NCBI GenBank assembly: GCA_026225435.1
Contig: JAMFST010000220.1
Coordinates: 1-7,466, forward strand
Direction: 5' to 3'
Source: Labilithrix luteola
GTDB taxonomy: Bacteria > Myxococcota_A > Polyangia > Polyangiales > Polyangiaceae
DNA length: 7,466 nt
The notes below the pieces were generated by a model. That model saw only the letters and a program-made list of their open reading frames with translations. It had not been told where the DNA came from and did no database searches. Shown here one piece after another: positions 1 through 6,370 of the stretch. Both the position numbers and the translations under genes were made by a program. Positions within the stretch are counted from its first letter, which is position 1; each line of letters starts with the position of its first letter.

Positions 1-1
1 G

Positions 2-151
2 CCCGACGAGGCCCACGTCCTGCTGGTCGACAGGAAGAGTGGCCTTCCGGTGCGGAAGCTGGAGCTGCGAGCGCAAGACGGGCGAGTCCTGGGAGCGGAG
101 GACACCGTCGTGCGTGCATCCCCGGTAGTGGCCCGGAGCGGTCGTCGATGA
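2..151 (+). CDS. 3' end of an unidentified protein (partial)
   Basis: This frame is open from the window edge to a TGA at 149-151, giving about 49 residues. Roughly three quarters of its codons end in G or C. The translation reads like a real protein end (HVLLVDRKSGLPVRKLELRA and onward), whereas the other two plus frames are rich in Arg/Gly or Trp/Cys. The alternation of short hydrophobic strands with a 'D..SGLPVRKLEL' turn is reminiscent of the beta-sheet end of LolA-like or other outer-membrane lipoprotein-type folds, but the fragment is too short to name. It converges on the carbamoyltransferase gene, leaving 75 bases between the two stop codons. It could also be a chance open frame in GC-rich DNA. 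Confidence 0.4.
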   Translation, partial: PDEAHVLLVDRKSGLPVRKLELRAQDGRVLGAEDTVVRASPVVARSGRR

Positions 152-187
152 ACCGGGCGCTGTCGCGACTCGATAGAGGGCGAGATA

Positions 188-212
188 CGACTGCGGCGCA
201 TCGCCGTAGTCG
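188..212 (+). terminator. Hairpin between convergent stops, possible terminator
   Basis: An inverted repeat can be drawn with arms 188-198 and 202-212 and a three-base loop (CAT). It gives 11 pairs, mostly G-C, including one G-T pair at 193/207. In plus-strand RNA that pair is a tolerated G-U wobble; in minus-strand RNA it becomes a C-A mismatch, so the fold favours termination of the plus-strand gene ending at 151. There is no T-run on either side, so it is not a classical intrinsic terminator. Its place between two convergent gene ends supports a termination or transcript-end role. Confidence 0.4.
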
Positions 213-226
213 ACCCACCGTGCGCA

Positions 227-2419
227 TCAGTACATGCGGTCCGGGCCGCCGCGCGACGGCTCGTGGTCTGTCCAGTAGGTTCGAAGCTCCGCCTTCGACA
301 CGGGGCGCGTGAGGATTGGCGCGCTTCGTCGGCGAAGAAGCGCGATCGGTCCGAGGACGGCGAAGTAGATCAGAGTCAGCGTGACGGTCGCGAGGGTGCG
401 CCCGACCGCCTCGGCGACCGGTCGCCAGCGCACGGCGAGAGCGGTGAAGGCGGTGCGGGGCGCACGATTTCCGTACAGCGCGAGCGCGAGGCAGGTGAGA
501 GCGAGGCCTCCTCCGAGGGCGAGCGCCGCGGAATGACGATGAAGGGCAAGCCACGACGTCGTGACGGTCGCGATCGCCAGCGCGAGGGTCGTGTCGCGTG
601 CGAACGAGCGCACCGCACCTTGCGTCATCGCGCGCGGTGGCGGTGGAGGCAGGGCGCGCGCAGGACCCGCGGGGCGATCGACCAGGAACGGTCCGAGCGC
701 CAGCGCGTCCATCTCGCTCGCCAGGAAGGGGTGGATGGCGTCCTCCGGAGTACAGACGATCGGCTCGCAGCGCCGGTAGAAGCTCGTGTTGAGGAGCACC
801 GGGCAGCCGGTCTGCGCGTACATCTCCGTGAGCAGGCGAGAGAAGCGCGGATGGCGATCGGCGTGCACGGTCTGTACACGCGCCGTACCATCGACGTGGG
901 TGACCGCCGGCAGGGTCGAGACGACATTCTCCAGCTGCGCCAGGCCGCGCGCGCGCTCGTGCGTCACCCGTTGCGCGTCGGCGAGCGGCGACACGAAGAG
1001 CATGTACGCGCTCGGACCGCGGAGCTCGAAGAAGGTCTGCGCATGCGACTCGAGCACCGCCGGCGCGAACGGGCGAAAGCCCTCGCGAAACTTGATGCGC
1101 TCGTTGACGCGCCTCTGCGCATCCGGCCTCCGGGCGTCGGCGAGGATGCTGCGCGAGCCGAGCGCGCGCGGCCCGAGCTCCATCCGCCCCTGGAACCAGC
1201 CGACCACCTGCCCATCGGCGAGGCGCCGCGCGACCTCCGTGTCGAGCGCCGGCTCGTCCAGCTCGCGCGCGTCGAGGCGCTCGGAGGCGAGCGCGTGCAG
1301 CATGCGATCGCGATCGAACTCCGGTCCGAGGAGCGCCCCCTTCATCGAATCGCCGGCGACCGCGGGGCGCGGCAAACCTTCGATTCGATGAGTGGCGAGG
1401 AGCGCAGCCCCGAGGGCACCGCCCGCATCGCCCGCTGCGGGCTGAGCCCACACGTGCTCGAAAGGACCCTCGCGCGCGATCCGCCCGTTCGCCACGGCGT
1501 TCAGCGCGACTCCGCCAGCCATCACCAGGTTGGGCGAGCCGGTGATCGCGTGCGCATGTCGCGCCTGGCGGAGCAGAGCTTCCTCCAGCACCGCCTGCGC
1601 CGAGGCGGCGATGTCCGCATGGATGTCCTCGAGCTTCGCGTCCGGCGCTCGCTGGGGCGTGGCGAAGAGTGCTTCGAAGCGCGCGCGATCGATCGAGCGC
1701 TGCCCCTCGACGAAGCGGAAATAATCGAGGTTCAGTCGATACGAGCCGTCGTCGCGAAGGTCGATCATCCGGTCGAGAATGGCGCTGGCAAAGCGCGGCT
1801 CGCCGTAGGCCGCCAGCCCCATCACCTTGTACTCGTCGGAGAGGACCTCGAAGCCGAGATACTCGGTCACCGCTGCGTAGAAGAGGCCGAGCGAATGGGG
1901 AAAGACGATCTCGTTCGTCAGGGCAAGATCACCATCGCGACCATGCCCGATGGCAGTGGTGGTCCATTCGCCGACGCCATCGACCGTGAGGATCGCCGCC
2001 TCGGAGAAGGGCGATGCGTAGAAGGCGCTCGCTGCATGCGCCTCGTGATGCTTCACGTAGACGACCGGACCGCGCCAGCCGAGCTCGTCGCGCAGCATGT
2101 CGGAGACGCGGAGGCGCTCGCGCATCCACGCCGGCGTGCTCTCCACGAAGGCGCGACGGCCGCGAGGGAACGTCTCGAGAAACGTGGCCATCGCCCGGTC
2201 GAAGCGCAGGAGCGGCTTCTCGTAGAAGGCGACCGTGTGGACATCGGACATCGCCGTTCCGGACGTCGCGAGGCAGCTGCGGATCGCCTGGAGAGGGAAC
2301 GACGCGTCGAAGCGGATGCGGGTGAAGCGCTCTTCTTGAGCCGCCGCGAGGACCGCCCCGTCCGCCACCAGGCAGGCGGCGCTGTCATGGTAGAAGGCCG
2401 ACACGCCGAGCACCTTCAT
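227..2419 (-). CDS. NodU/CmcH-family carbamoyltransferase with fused C-terminal SxtJ-like membrane domain
   Basis: A 730-residue protein. The family transfers a carbamoyl group from carbamoyl phosphate, through an ATP-derived carbamoyladenylate, to a hydroxyl group. The N-terminal Kae1-like/ASKHA fold begins MKVLGVSAFYHDSA. Visible family motifs are QEERFTR (about 28-34), the metal-site run HHEAHAASAF (124-133), DGVGEW (147-152), KVMGLAAYGEP (198-208), AGGVALN (301-307) and GRMELGPRALGSRSILADAR (411-430). The TobZ-like C-terminal domain has FRPFAPAVL (448-456) and NTSFYRRCEPIVCTP (544-558). The last motif departs from the usual NTSFNxxGEPIV: Asn becomes Tyr and Gly becomes Cys. The enzyme part ends near residue 582. 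A Pro-rich linker (583-597) leads to a roughly 130-residue segment with hydrophobic stretches at about 608-624, 630-650 and 674-695, ending TYWTDHEP, as in SxtJ-family proteins. The start at 2419 overlaps the stop of the upstream SGNH gene (ATGA) and has no clear ribosome-binding site, which suits translational coupling. The acceptor is unknown. Confidence 0.9.
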   Translation of the reverse strand: MKVLGVSAFYHDSAACLVADGAVLAAAQEERFTRIRFDASFPLQAIRSCLATSGTAMSDVHTVAFYEKPLLRFDRAMATFLETFPRGRRAFVESTPAWMRERLRVSDMLRDELGWRGPVVYVKHHEAHAASAFYASPFSEAAILTVDGVGEWTTTAIGHGRDGDLALTNEIVFPHSLGLFYAAVTEYLGFEVLSDEYKVMGLAAYGEPRFASAILDRMIDLRDDGSYRLNLDYFRFVEGQRSIDRARFEALFATPQRAPDAKLEDIHADIAASAQAVLEEALLRQARHAHAITGSPNLVMAGGVALNAVANGRIAREGPFEHVWAQPAAGDAGGALGAALLATHRIEGLPRPAVAGDSMKGALLGPEFDRDRMLHALASERLDARELDEPALDTEVARRLADGQVVGWFQGRMELGPRALGSRSILADARRPDAQRRVNERIKFREGFRPFAPAVLESHAQTFFELRGPSAYMLFVSPLADAQRVTHERARGLAQLENVVSTLPAVTHVDGTARVQTVHADRHPRFSRLLTEMYAQTGCPVLLNTSFYRRCEPIVCTPEDAIHPFLASEMDALALGPFLVDRPAGPARALPPPPPRAMTQGAVRSFARDTTLALAIATVTTSWLALHRHSAALALGGGLALTCLALALYGNRAPRTAFTALAVRWRPVAEAVGRTLATVTLTLIYFAVLGPIALLRRRSAPILTRPVSKAELRTYWTDHEPSRGGPDRMY

Positions 2420-3414
2420 GGCGACAGGAGCGCCGCGAGCTTCGGCGCCAGGCGCTCTGCCAGGAGCGCGTGACCGTGCGCGTTCAAGTGACAGCAGGGA
2501 TCGAGACGCACCGCCTCGACCGGCTGGTCGGCGAGGATCTGCGCGATGGAGAACACGGGGATCCCGCGTTGCCGCGCGCAATCGGCGATGACCTGTTCGC
2601 TCGTCGGGCCGCGCGGAACGTCGAAGCCGCGATCGAGCGCGACGGCCTGGAGAACGACGAGCTTTCCACCGCTCACCCGCGCACGCTGCTGCACCTCGCC
2701 GAGCATGTCCTTGCAGACGTGGTCCAGTGGCGCCATCTCGTCGAACGTCTCCGCGCGCGGGACGAGCGCAAGGGTCGCGTACTCGTAGGCCGCGGAGAAA
2801 CGAAACAAGGGGTCACCGACGAAGCTCGGAACGAACGCGACGACGGGGACGCCGCGCGCGTCGAGATCGCGTCCGCGCGCGTCGAAGGCGAAGTCCCCGA
2901 CTGCCGAATAGACCTTCGAGGGATCCCAGTCTTCCCACACGACGAGCGCGCTCGGCGCGGCGGTGAGTGACGCGCGCGCGACGGCCAGCTGCTGGGCGCT
3001 CGCGAATCCAGGCTCGGCAAGGTCGTCGGAGCAGGGGGCCGGAGTCGCGTGCGCGAGGTCCTCTTCGACCAGCGACGGGAGCGTCTCCTCGCGTTTCAGC
3101 CCGACTCCATAGGTGATCGACGATCCGAGAAACGAGATCCGCGGCGCCCCCGGACGACGCTGGCTGCACGGTGGTCGATGCAGCTCAGGGAACTTCCACA
3201 CCGGCACTCCGCCTTCGGCGAGGTGGAAGTCGTCGACCTGGCTCCCGCGCACCAGCGCGACCCGCGGCGGAGGCCTGATGAACCGGAAGAAGACCTCCGA
3301 CAAGGCGTACACCAGCGTCACGGCCAGCAGGGCAGCGAGGAGGCGGAGCTGGCGAAGACGCCGCGTCGACAACGTCGGAGGCGCAGACGTCGGCGCCGTG
3401 CCAGGATCCGTCAT
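2416..3414 (-). CDS. Membrane-anchored SGNH/GDSL hydrolase-like protein
   Basis: A 332-residue protein. A basic, Pro-rich N terminus precedes one hydrophobic helix (about 23-45), so the protein is probably a signal-anchored enzyme facing the periplasm. Block I of the SGNH fold is ISFLGSSITYG (93-103), with Ser99 the likely nucleophile. Block II is EPGFASAQQLA (134-144). Block V is DPCCHLNAHGH (305-315), with Asp305 and His309 as candidate triad residues. Their spacing is DxxxH rather than the usual DxxH. Where block III (GxND) is expected the sequence reads VVWEDWDPSKVY (158-169), without the oxyanion-hole Asn. The predicted exported part holds six Cys, so disulfides are possible. The family includes esterases and O-acyl transferases or deacetylases acting on glycans. 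ATG 3414 was chosen because it begins a sensible N terminus; it has a weak GGTGG upstream, and the open frame above it is Arg/Ser-rich and lies antisense to the divergent gene. It is the first gene of the unit with the carbamoyltransferase. Confidence 0.8.
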   Translation of the reverse strand: MTDPGTAPTSAPPTLSTRRLRQLRLLAALLAVTLVYALSEVFFRFIRPPPRVALVRGSQVDDFHLAEGGVPVWKFPELHRPPCSQRRPGAPRISFLGSSITYGVGLKREETLPSLVEEDLAHATPAPCSDDLAEPGFASAQQLAVARASLTAAPSALVVWEDWDPSKVYSAVGDFAFDARGRDLDARGVPVVAFVPSFVGDPLFRFSAAYEYATLALVPRAETFDEMAPLDHVCKDMLGEVQQRARVSGGKLVVLQAVALDRGFDVPRGPTSEQVIADCARQRGIPVFSIAQILADQPVEAVRLDPCCHLNAHGHALLAERLAPKLAALLSP

Positions 3415-3493
3415 CGGACCACCGACGCTACCACGCGGACTCTGCGTCGAGCCCTCGGGGAATCGACTACGCTCGGCGTGTCCCGACCTGTCC
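3415..3493. promoter_or_regulatory. Divergent intergenic region, presumed promoters for both directions
   Basis: This 79-base gap separates the divergent SGNH gene (start 3414, minus) and TPR-like gene (start 3494, plus). Transcription of both units should begin in or near it. No convincing -35/-10 pair stands out. The best plus-strand candidate is a weak TACGCT-like -10 around 3468-3473, which would leave a very short leader. No inverted or direct repeat that would mark an operator was seen. Confidence 0.3.
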
Positions 3494-5053
3494 ATGGCGA
3501 GCTCCCGCGGCGTACCGTCTTCCTCTTCACGTCGTCCCGGCGAGGGCGTGCGTGCAGCGCTCACGCGACTGGGGGCGGGTGACTTTCTCGGCGCCATCGT
3601 GGCGTGGCGGCAGGTGGCTCCGGCCAACCCGCGCGACCTCGGTGTCTTCCGCGCGCGGCCCCTGTTCGACCGACTTCTCGGCTTTGGCTCACCGAGCACA
3701 CCGGTGCGCGCGGGGCCGCCGGTGCGTCCGCCCAACGCAGTGTGGACCGCGCTGCGAGCCGGCGACCTCGCGCACGCGCGGCGGCTGGTCGAAGGGCAGA
3801 GCGACCTCATCGCTGCGGACGGTGTTCTCGGTGTGATCGACGTCCTCGAGCGACGACCCGCGCAGGCGATCGAGCGGCTCGATCGCGCCATCGAACAGGG
3901 CGATCCCTCCTACCGGAAGGTGCTGCGCGCACACCGGGTTCGCGCGTTGATTCATCTTCGTCGTTTCTCGGACGTACCGCTGGCGCTCGAGGCGGTGAAC
4001 GAGGAGGAGTCGTTCGGCGTCCGTGTGCTGCGGGCTCTGATGCAGACGCAGGCGGACCGCGAGATCGATACCCCGCAGTTCTCGCGCGCGCACGTCGAGC
4101 GGCCCGAGTTCATCAACGGGGTGTTCTGCACCGAGCTACCTGCGGTGGTCGGACAGAGAGCGCTCGACGAGGCCTACGGCTCGCGCGAATCGATGCGAAG
4201 TCTGCTCGAAGCGGTGCTCGACCGGCTGGCGGGGAACCTGGAGAGTCCGCCGACGGTCTCGGCGATCGCCGCGGATGGTTCGCGCTCGTGTGTACCTCTG
4301 GTCCTTCCACCGACGGAGCGGCAGCGAGCGGTCGACGCGCTCGACCTCGTACGCCGCGGTGACCAGGCTCTGGTCGAGAGCGCGCTCGATGCGCTGGTGG
4401 CCGAGGCGCCGCGCTCGGCGAGCTTCGTCTGCCATCGCGGCGAGTTGCGACTCTGGACCGGTCGCTACGCCGAGGCCGCGCACGACTTCCAGACGGCGCG
4501 CACTCTCTCGGCGCAGCGCCTCTTTCGCTGGGCCGACATCGGGGAGATGGCCGCGCTCCTGTTCGAAGGGCGCCTGGCCGAAGCCGCTCGTCTCGCCGAT
4601 CACCCTGATCCGCGCCTCACGCCGGTACGCGGCGGGACGCTGCCGGTGTACCGCGGAGCGCTTCGTCGTCGTCGGGGCGATCTCGACGCGGCGATAGCCG
4701 ACCTCGGCGATGCGCTCGACGCCAAGCCGTCGCGGATGGGGGCGCGGATGGAGCTGTGCCTCGCGTTGCGCGCGGCGGGTCGCGCGTCGGAGGCGACCCC
4801 GCATGCCGCGGAGATCCTGCGCGTCGCTGCACCGCTGGTGGTCGACGTCGCGGAGCAGTTGAAGCTCGATTGGGGGGCGAATCCGTCGCTCCTGATCGGG
4901 GACGACACGCTCGAGCGAGCGCTGGTGGCGATGCGCGGCAACCGCTCGTCGAGCATCTTCAGCTGGTTCGATGGAACCGGGCGCATGCGCGTCCTGCAGT
5001 CGCCCGAGTCGCTGAAGGCCTCGGCGGCGCGAGAGCTTGGCGCGTTGCGGTAG
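3494..5053 (+). CDS. TPR-like helical-repeat protein of unknown function
   Basis: A 519-residue soluble protein with no signal peptide or membrane helix. It is rich in Ala, Leu and Arg, with helix-pair units of TPR type. Examples are WTALRAGDLAHARRLVEG (84-101), DVLERRPAQAIERLDRAIE (116-134), RGELRLWTGRYAEAAHDFQ (315-333), GRLAEAARLA (359-368) and RGALRRRRGDLDAAIADL (387-404). Units sit in two blocks (about 84-185 and 280-445), separated by a region with few repeats (about 186-275). The last 60 residues include IFSWFDGTGRMRVLQ (488-502), which does not look like TPR and may be a separate small element. Such repeats usually mediate protein-protein contacts, so a scaffold or partner role for the adjacent radical SAM protein is possible but unproven. 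The start is uncertain: ATG 3494 has no good ribosome-binding site, and GTG 3548 is an in-frame alternative. The next gene starts 54 bases downstream on the same strand. Confidence 0.75.
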   Translation: MASSRGVPSSSSRRPGEGVRAALTRLGAGDFLGAIVAWRQVAPANPRDLGVFRARPLFDRLLGFGSPSTPVRAGPPVRPPNAVWTALRAGDLAHARRLVEGQSDLIAADGVLGVIDVLERRPAQAIERLDRAIEQGDPSYRKVLRAHRVRALIHLRRFSDVPLALEAVNEEESFGVRVLRALMQTQADREIDTPQFSRAHVERPEFINGVFCTELPAVVGQRALDEAYGSRESMRSLLEAVLDRLAGNLESPPTVSAIAADGSRSCVPLVLPPTERQRAVDALDLVRRGDQALVESALDALVAEAPRSASFVCHRGELRLWTGRYAEAAHDFQTARTLSAQRLFRWADIGEMAALLFEGRLAEAARLADHPDPRLTPVRGGTLPVYRGALRRRRGDLDAAIADLGDALDAKPSRMGARMELCLALRAAGRASEATPHAAEILRVAAPLVVDVAEQLKLDWGANPSLLIGDDTLERALVAMRGNRSSSIFSWFDGTGRMRVLQSPESLKASAARELGALR

Positions 5054-5107
5054 AGCGCCAGGGACTCGCCGCGCCGCGCGGCCGAAGGCGTGCTATTTCT
5101 GCGGGAG

Positions 5108-6370
5108 ATGTCCGAATCGAAGAGCGCCACCGTGCTGCCGGCTCCGCGAGACACGCGCCAGCACGAGCAGCACCGCGTGCTCTCGATTCGCGGCAAGAGC
5201 TTCTGCAACAGCAACTGCGTCTTCTGCGTCGAGAAGCAGAATGCGTACTACCCGATCTCGCCGAAGGTCGACGAGACGCGGAACCTCATCCTCGCCAACG
5301 GGCTCGCCACCAGCAGCAAGTACAACATGCTGTTCTTCATGAACGGCGAGCCGAGCCTTCATCCGAAGATCTTCGAGTACGTCGAGCTGGCCAAGGCCAA
5401 CGGCTTTCAATACTTCGGCATGTCGTCGCACTTTCGCGCCTTCGCCGACCCGTACTTCGCGCTCAAGATCCTCGAAGCCGGCTTCGAGTTCTTCGACATC
5501 AGTCTCCACGCGTCGAGCTACGCCGGGCAGGACGAGATCAACCCGATTGGCGACGAGGGCAAATCGCTCAAGGAGGCGCTCCACGGCCTGCGCAACCTGT
5601 ACGAGCTGTCACGCCGGCGAAAGCGGAAGATCGGCGTCTCGCACAAGGCGGTGATCACCCGCCTCAATTACAAGGAGCTCCTGCCGCTCTTCCGCTCGAC
5701 CTACAACCTGGGGGTCCGCGTCTTCATTCTCCAGCCGGTGAAGACGACCGGCCTGCCCGATGACCTGCAGGCCAAGCTCGCGATCAACGAGGACGAGTTC
5801 ATGCCGTACGTGAACGATCTCCTGCGCGAGACGGAAGGTCTGGGATCCGAGATCAAGCTCTATGGAATGAGCCAGATCGGCGCCTACCAGAGCAAGGATC
5901 TGATCCAGGAGCAGAACCTCATCAAGCACGCCATCGGCAAGCGCAGCAAGCCGGCGGGCGCGAGCTTCGATTCGGGTGATCGGCTGATCCCCTCCATCCA
6001 GAAGCACAGCACGGCGGCGAAGCACGCCATCACGGTGCGGCTGCCGACGGAGATCCGGCCCATCGATCCGAACCGCGGCCCCGACGACCATCGACCGGAG
6101 GAAGCGACGCGCGAAGCGACCTTCGAGTGCGCCGAGGATCAGTACATCCTCAACGCGGCGCTCGGCAGCGGTCTCAGTCTTCCGTTCGGCTGTCGGATGG
6201 CGTCATGCGGGTCGTGTTGCGCGCGCGTCATCTCCGGAGAGATCGACCGCGCCGAGCAGGGGATCCTCACCGACGAGCAGGTGGCCGAGGGCTACGCGCT
6301 CCTGTGCCGATCGCATCCGAAGTCGAACCTGGTGATCCTCGGCCACCAGGAAGACAAGCTAGGGCTCTGA
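5108..6370 (+). CDS. Radical SAM protein fused to a C-terminal plant-type [2Fe-2S] ferredoxin domain
   Basis: About 420 residues from ATG 5108. The radical SAM motif CNSNCVFC (Cys33, Cys37, Cys40) has the canonical CxxxCxxC spacing for the 4Fe-4S cluster that cleaves S-adenosylmethionine. It is followed by FFMNGEPSLHP (about 76-86), the SAM-contacting GGE-like motif, and FFDISLHAS (about 128-136) on a later strand of the TIM-like barrel. From about residue 305 the protein becomes a ferredoxin: HAITVRLPTE, an inserted charged loop, ATFECAEDQYILNAAL, then FGCRMASCGSC. Cys362, Cys367, Cys370 and Cys400 fit CX4CX2CX29C of plant-type [2Fe-2S] ferredoxins, and LTDEQVAEGYALLCRSHP matches the family's end. 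The ferredoxin probably supplies electrons to the radical SAM cluster. GTG 5090, in frame, would add six residues; neither start has a well-spaced ribosome-binding site. It probably shares a transcript with the TPR-like gene. The reaction and substrate cannot be read from the sequence. Confidence 0.88.
   Translation: MSESKSATVLPAPRDTRQHEQHRVLSIRGKSFCNSNCVFCVEKQNAYYPISPKVDETRNLILANGLATSSKYNMLFFMNGEPSLHPKIFEYVELAKANGFQYFGMSSHFRAFADPYFALKILEAGFEFFDISLHASSYAGQDEINPIGDEGKSLKEALHGLRNLYELSRRRKRKIGVSHKAVITRLNYKELLPLFRSTYNLGVRVFILQPVKTTGLPDDLQAKLAINEDEFMPYVNDLLRETEGLGSEIKLYGMSQIGAYQSKDLIQEQNLIKHAIGKRSKPAGASFDSGDRLIPSIQKHSTAAKHAITVRLPTEIRPIDPNRGPDDHRPEEATREATFECAEDQYILNAALGSGLSLPFGCRMASCGSCCARVISGEIDRAEQGILTDEQVAEGYALLCRSHPKSNLVILGHQEDKLGL

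Noticed and set aside
227..628. Separate SxtJ-like gene starting at the internal ATG 626-628
   Set aside because: No stop separates it from the carbamoyltransferase frame, and the bases before this ATG are pyrimidine-rich with no ribosome-binding site. A fusion is the simpler reading, though internal initiation cannot be excluded.
263..2473. 736-residue plus-strand open frame antisense to the carbamoyltransferase
   Set aside because: The translation is dominated by Arg, Glu and Gly with no recognisable domain, while the minus strand encodes a clear carbamoyltransferase with many family motifs. It is a GC-rich antisense shadow.
2420..2581. 54-residue N-terminal extension of the carbamoyltransferase
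   Set aside because: The added residues are Arg/Ala/Pro-rich and overlap the SGNH coding region. The family N terminus starts at MKVLGVSAFYHD, that is at 2419.
3113..3493. 127-residue upstream extension of the TPR-like protein
   Set aside because: It overlaps the 5' part of the divergent SGNH gene, and its translation is low-complexity Arg/Ser.
3415..3891. 159-residue upstream extension of the SGNH protein at 2416-3414
   Set aside because: It lies antisense to the start of the TPR-like gene, is Arg/Ser/Pro-rich, and would bury the signal anchor. ATG 3414 gives a normal exported-protein N terminus.
4136..5214. Minus-strand open frames antisense to the TPR-like gene
   Set aside because: Arg/Ser-rich with no domain features; typical antisense shadows in high-GC DNA.
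4756..5763. 335-residue plus-strand open frame spanning the TPR/radical SAM junction
   Set aside because: It is out of frame with both genes, Arg/Ala-rich, and shows no motif. The TPR and radical SAM frames explain the same bases.
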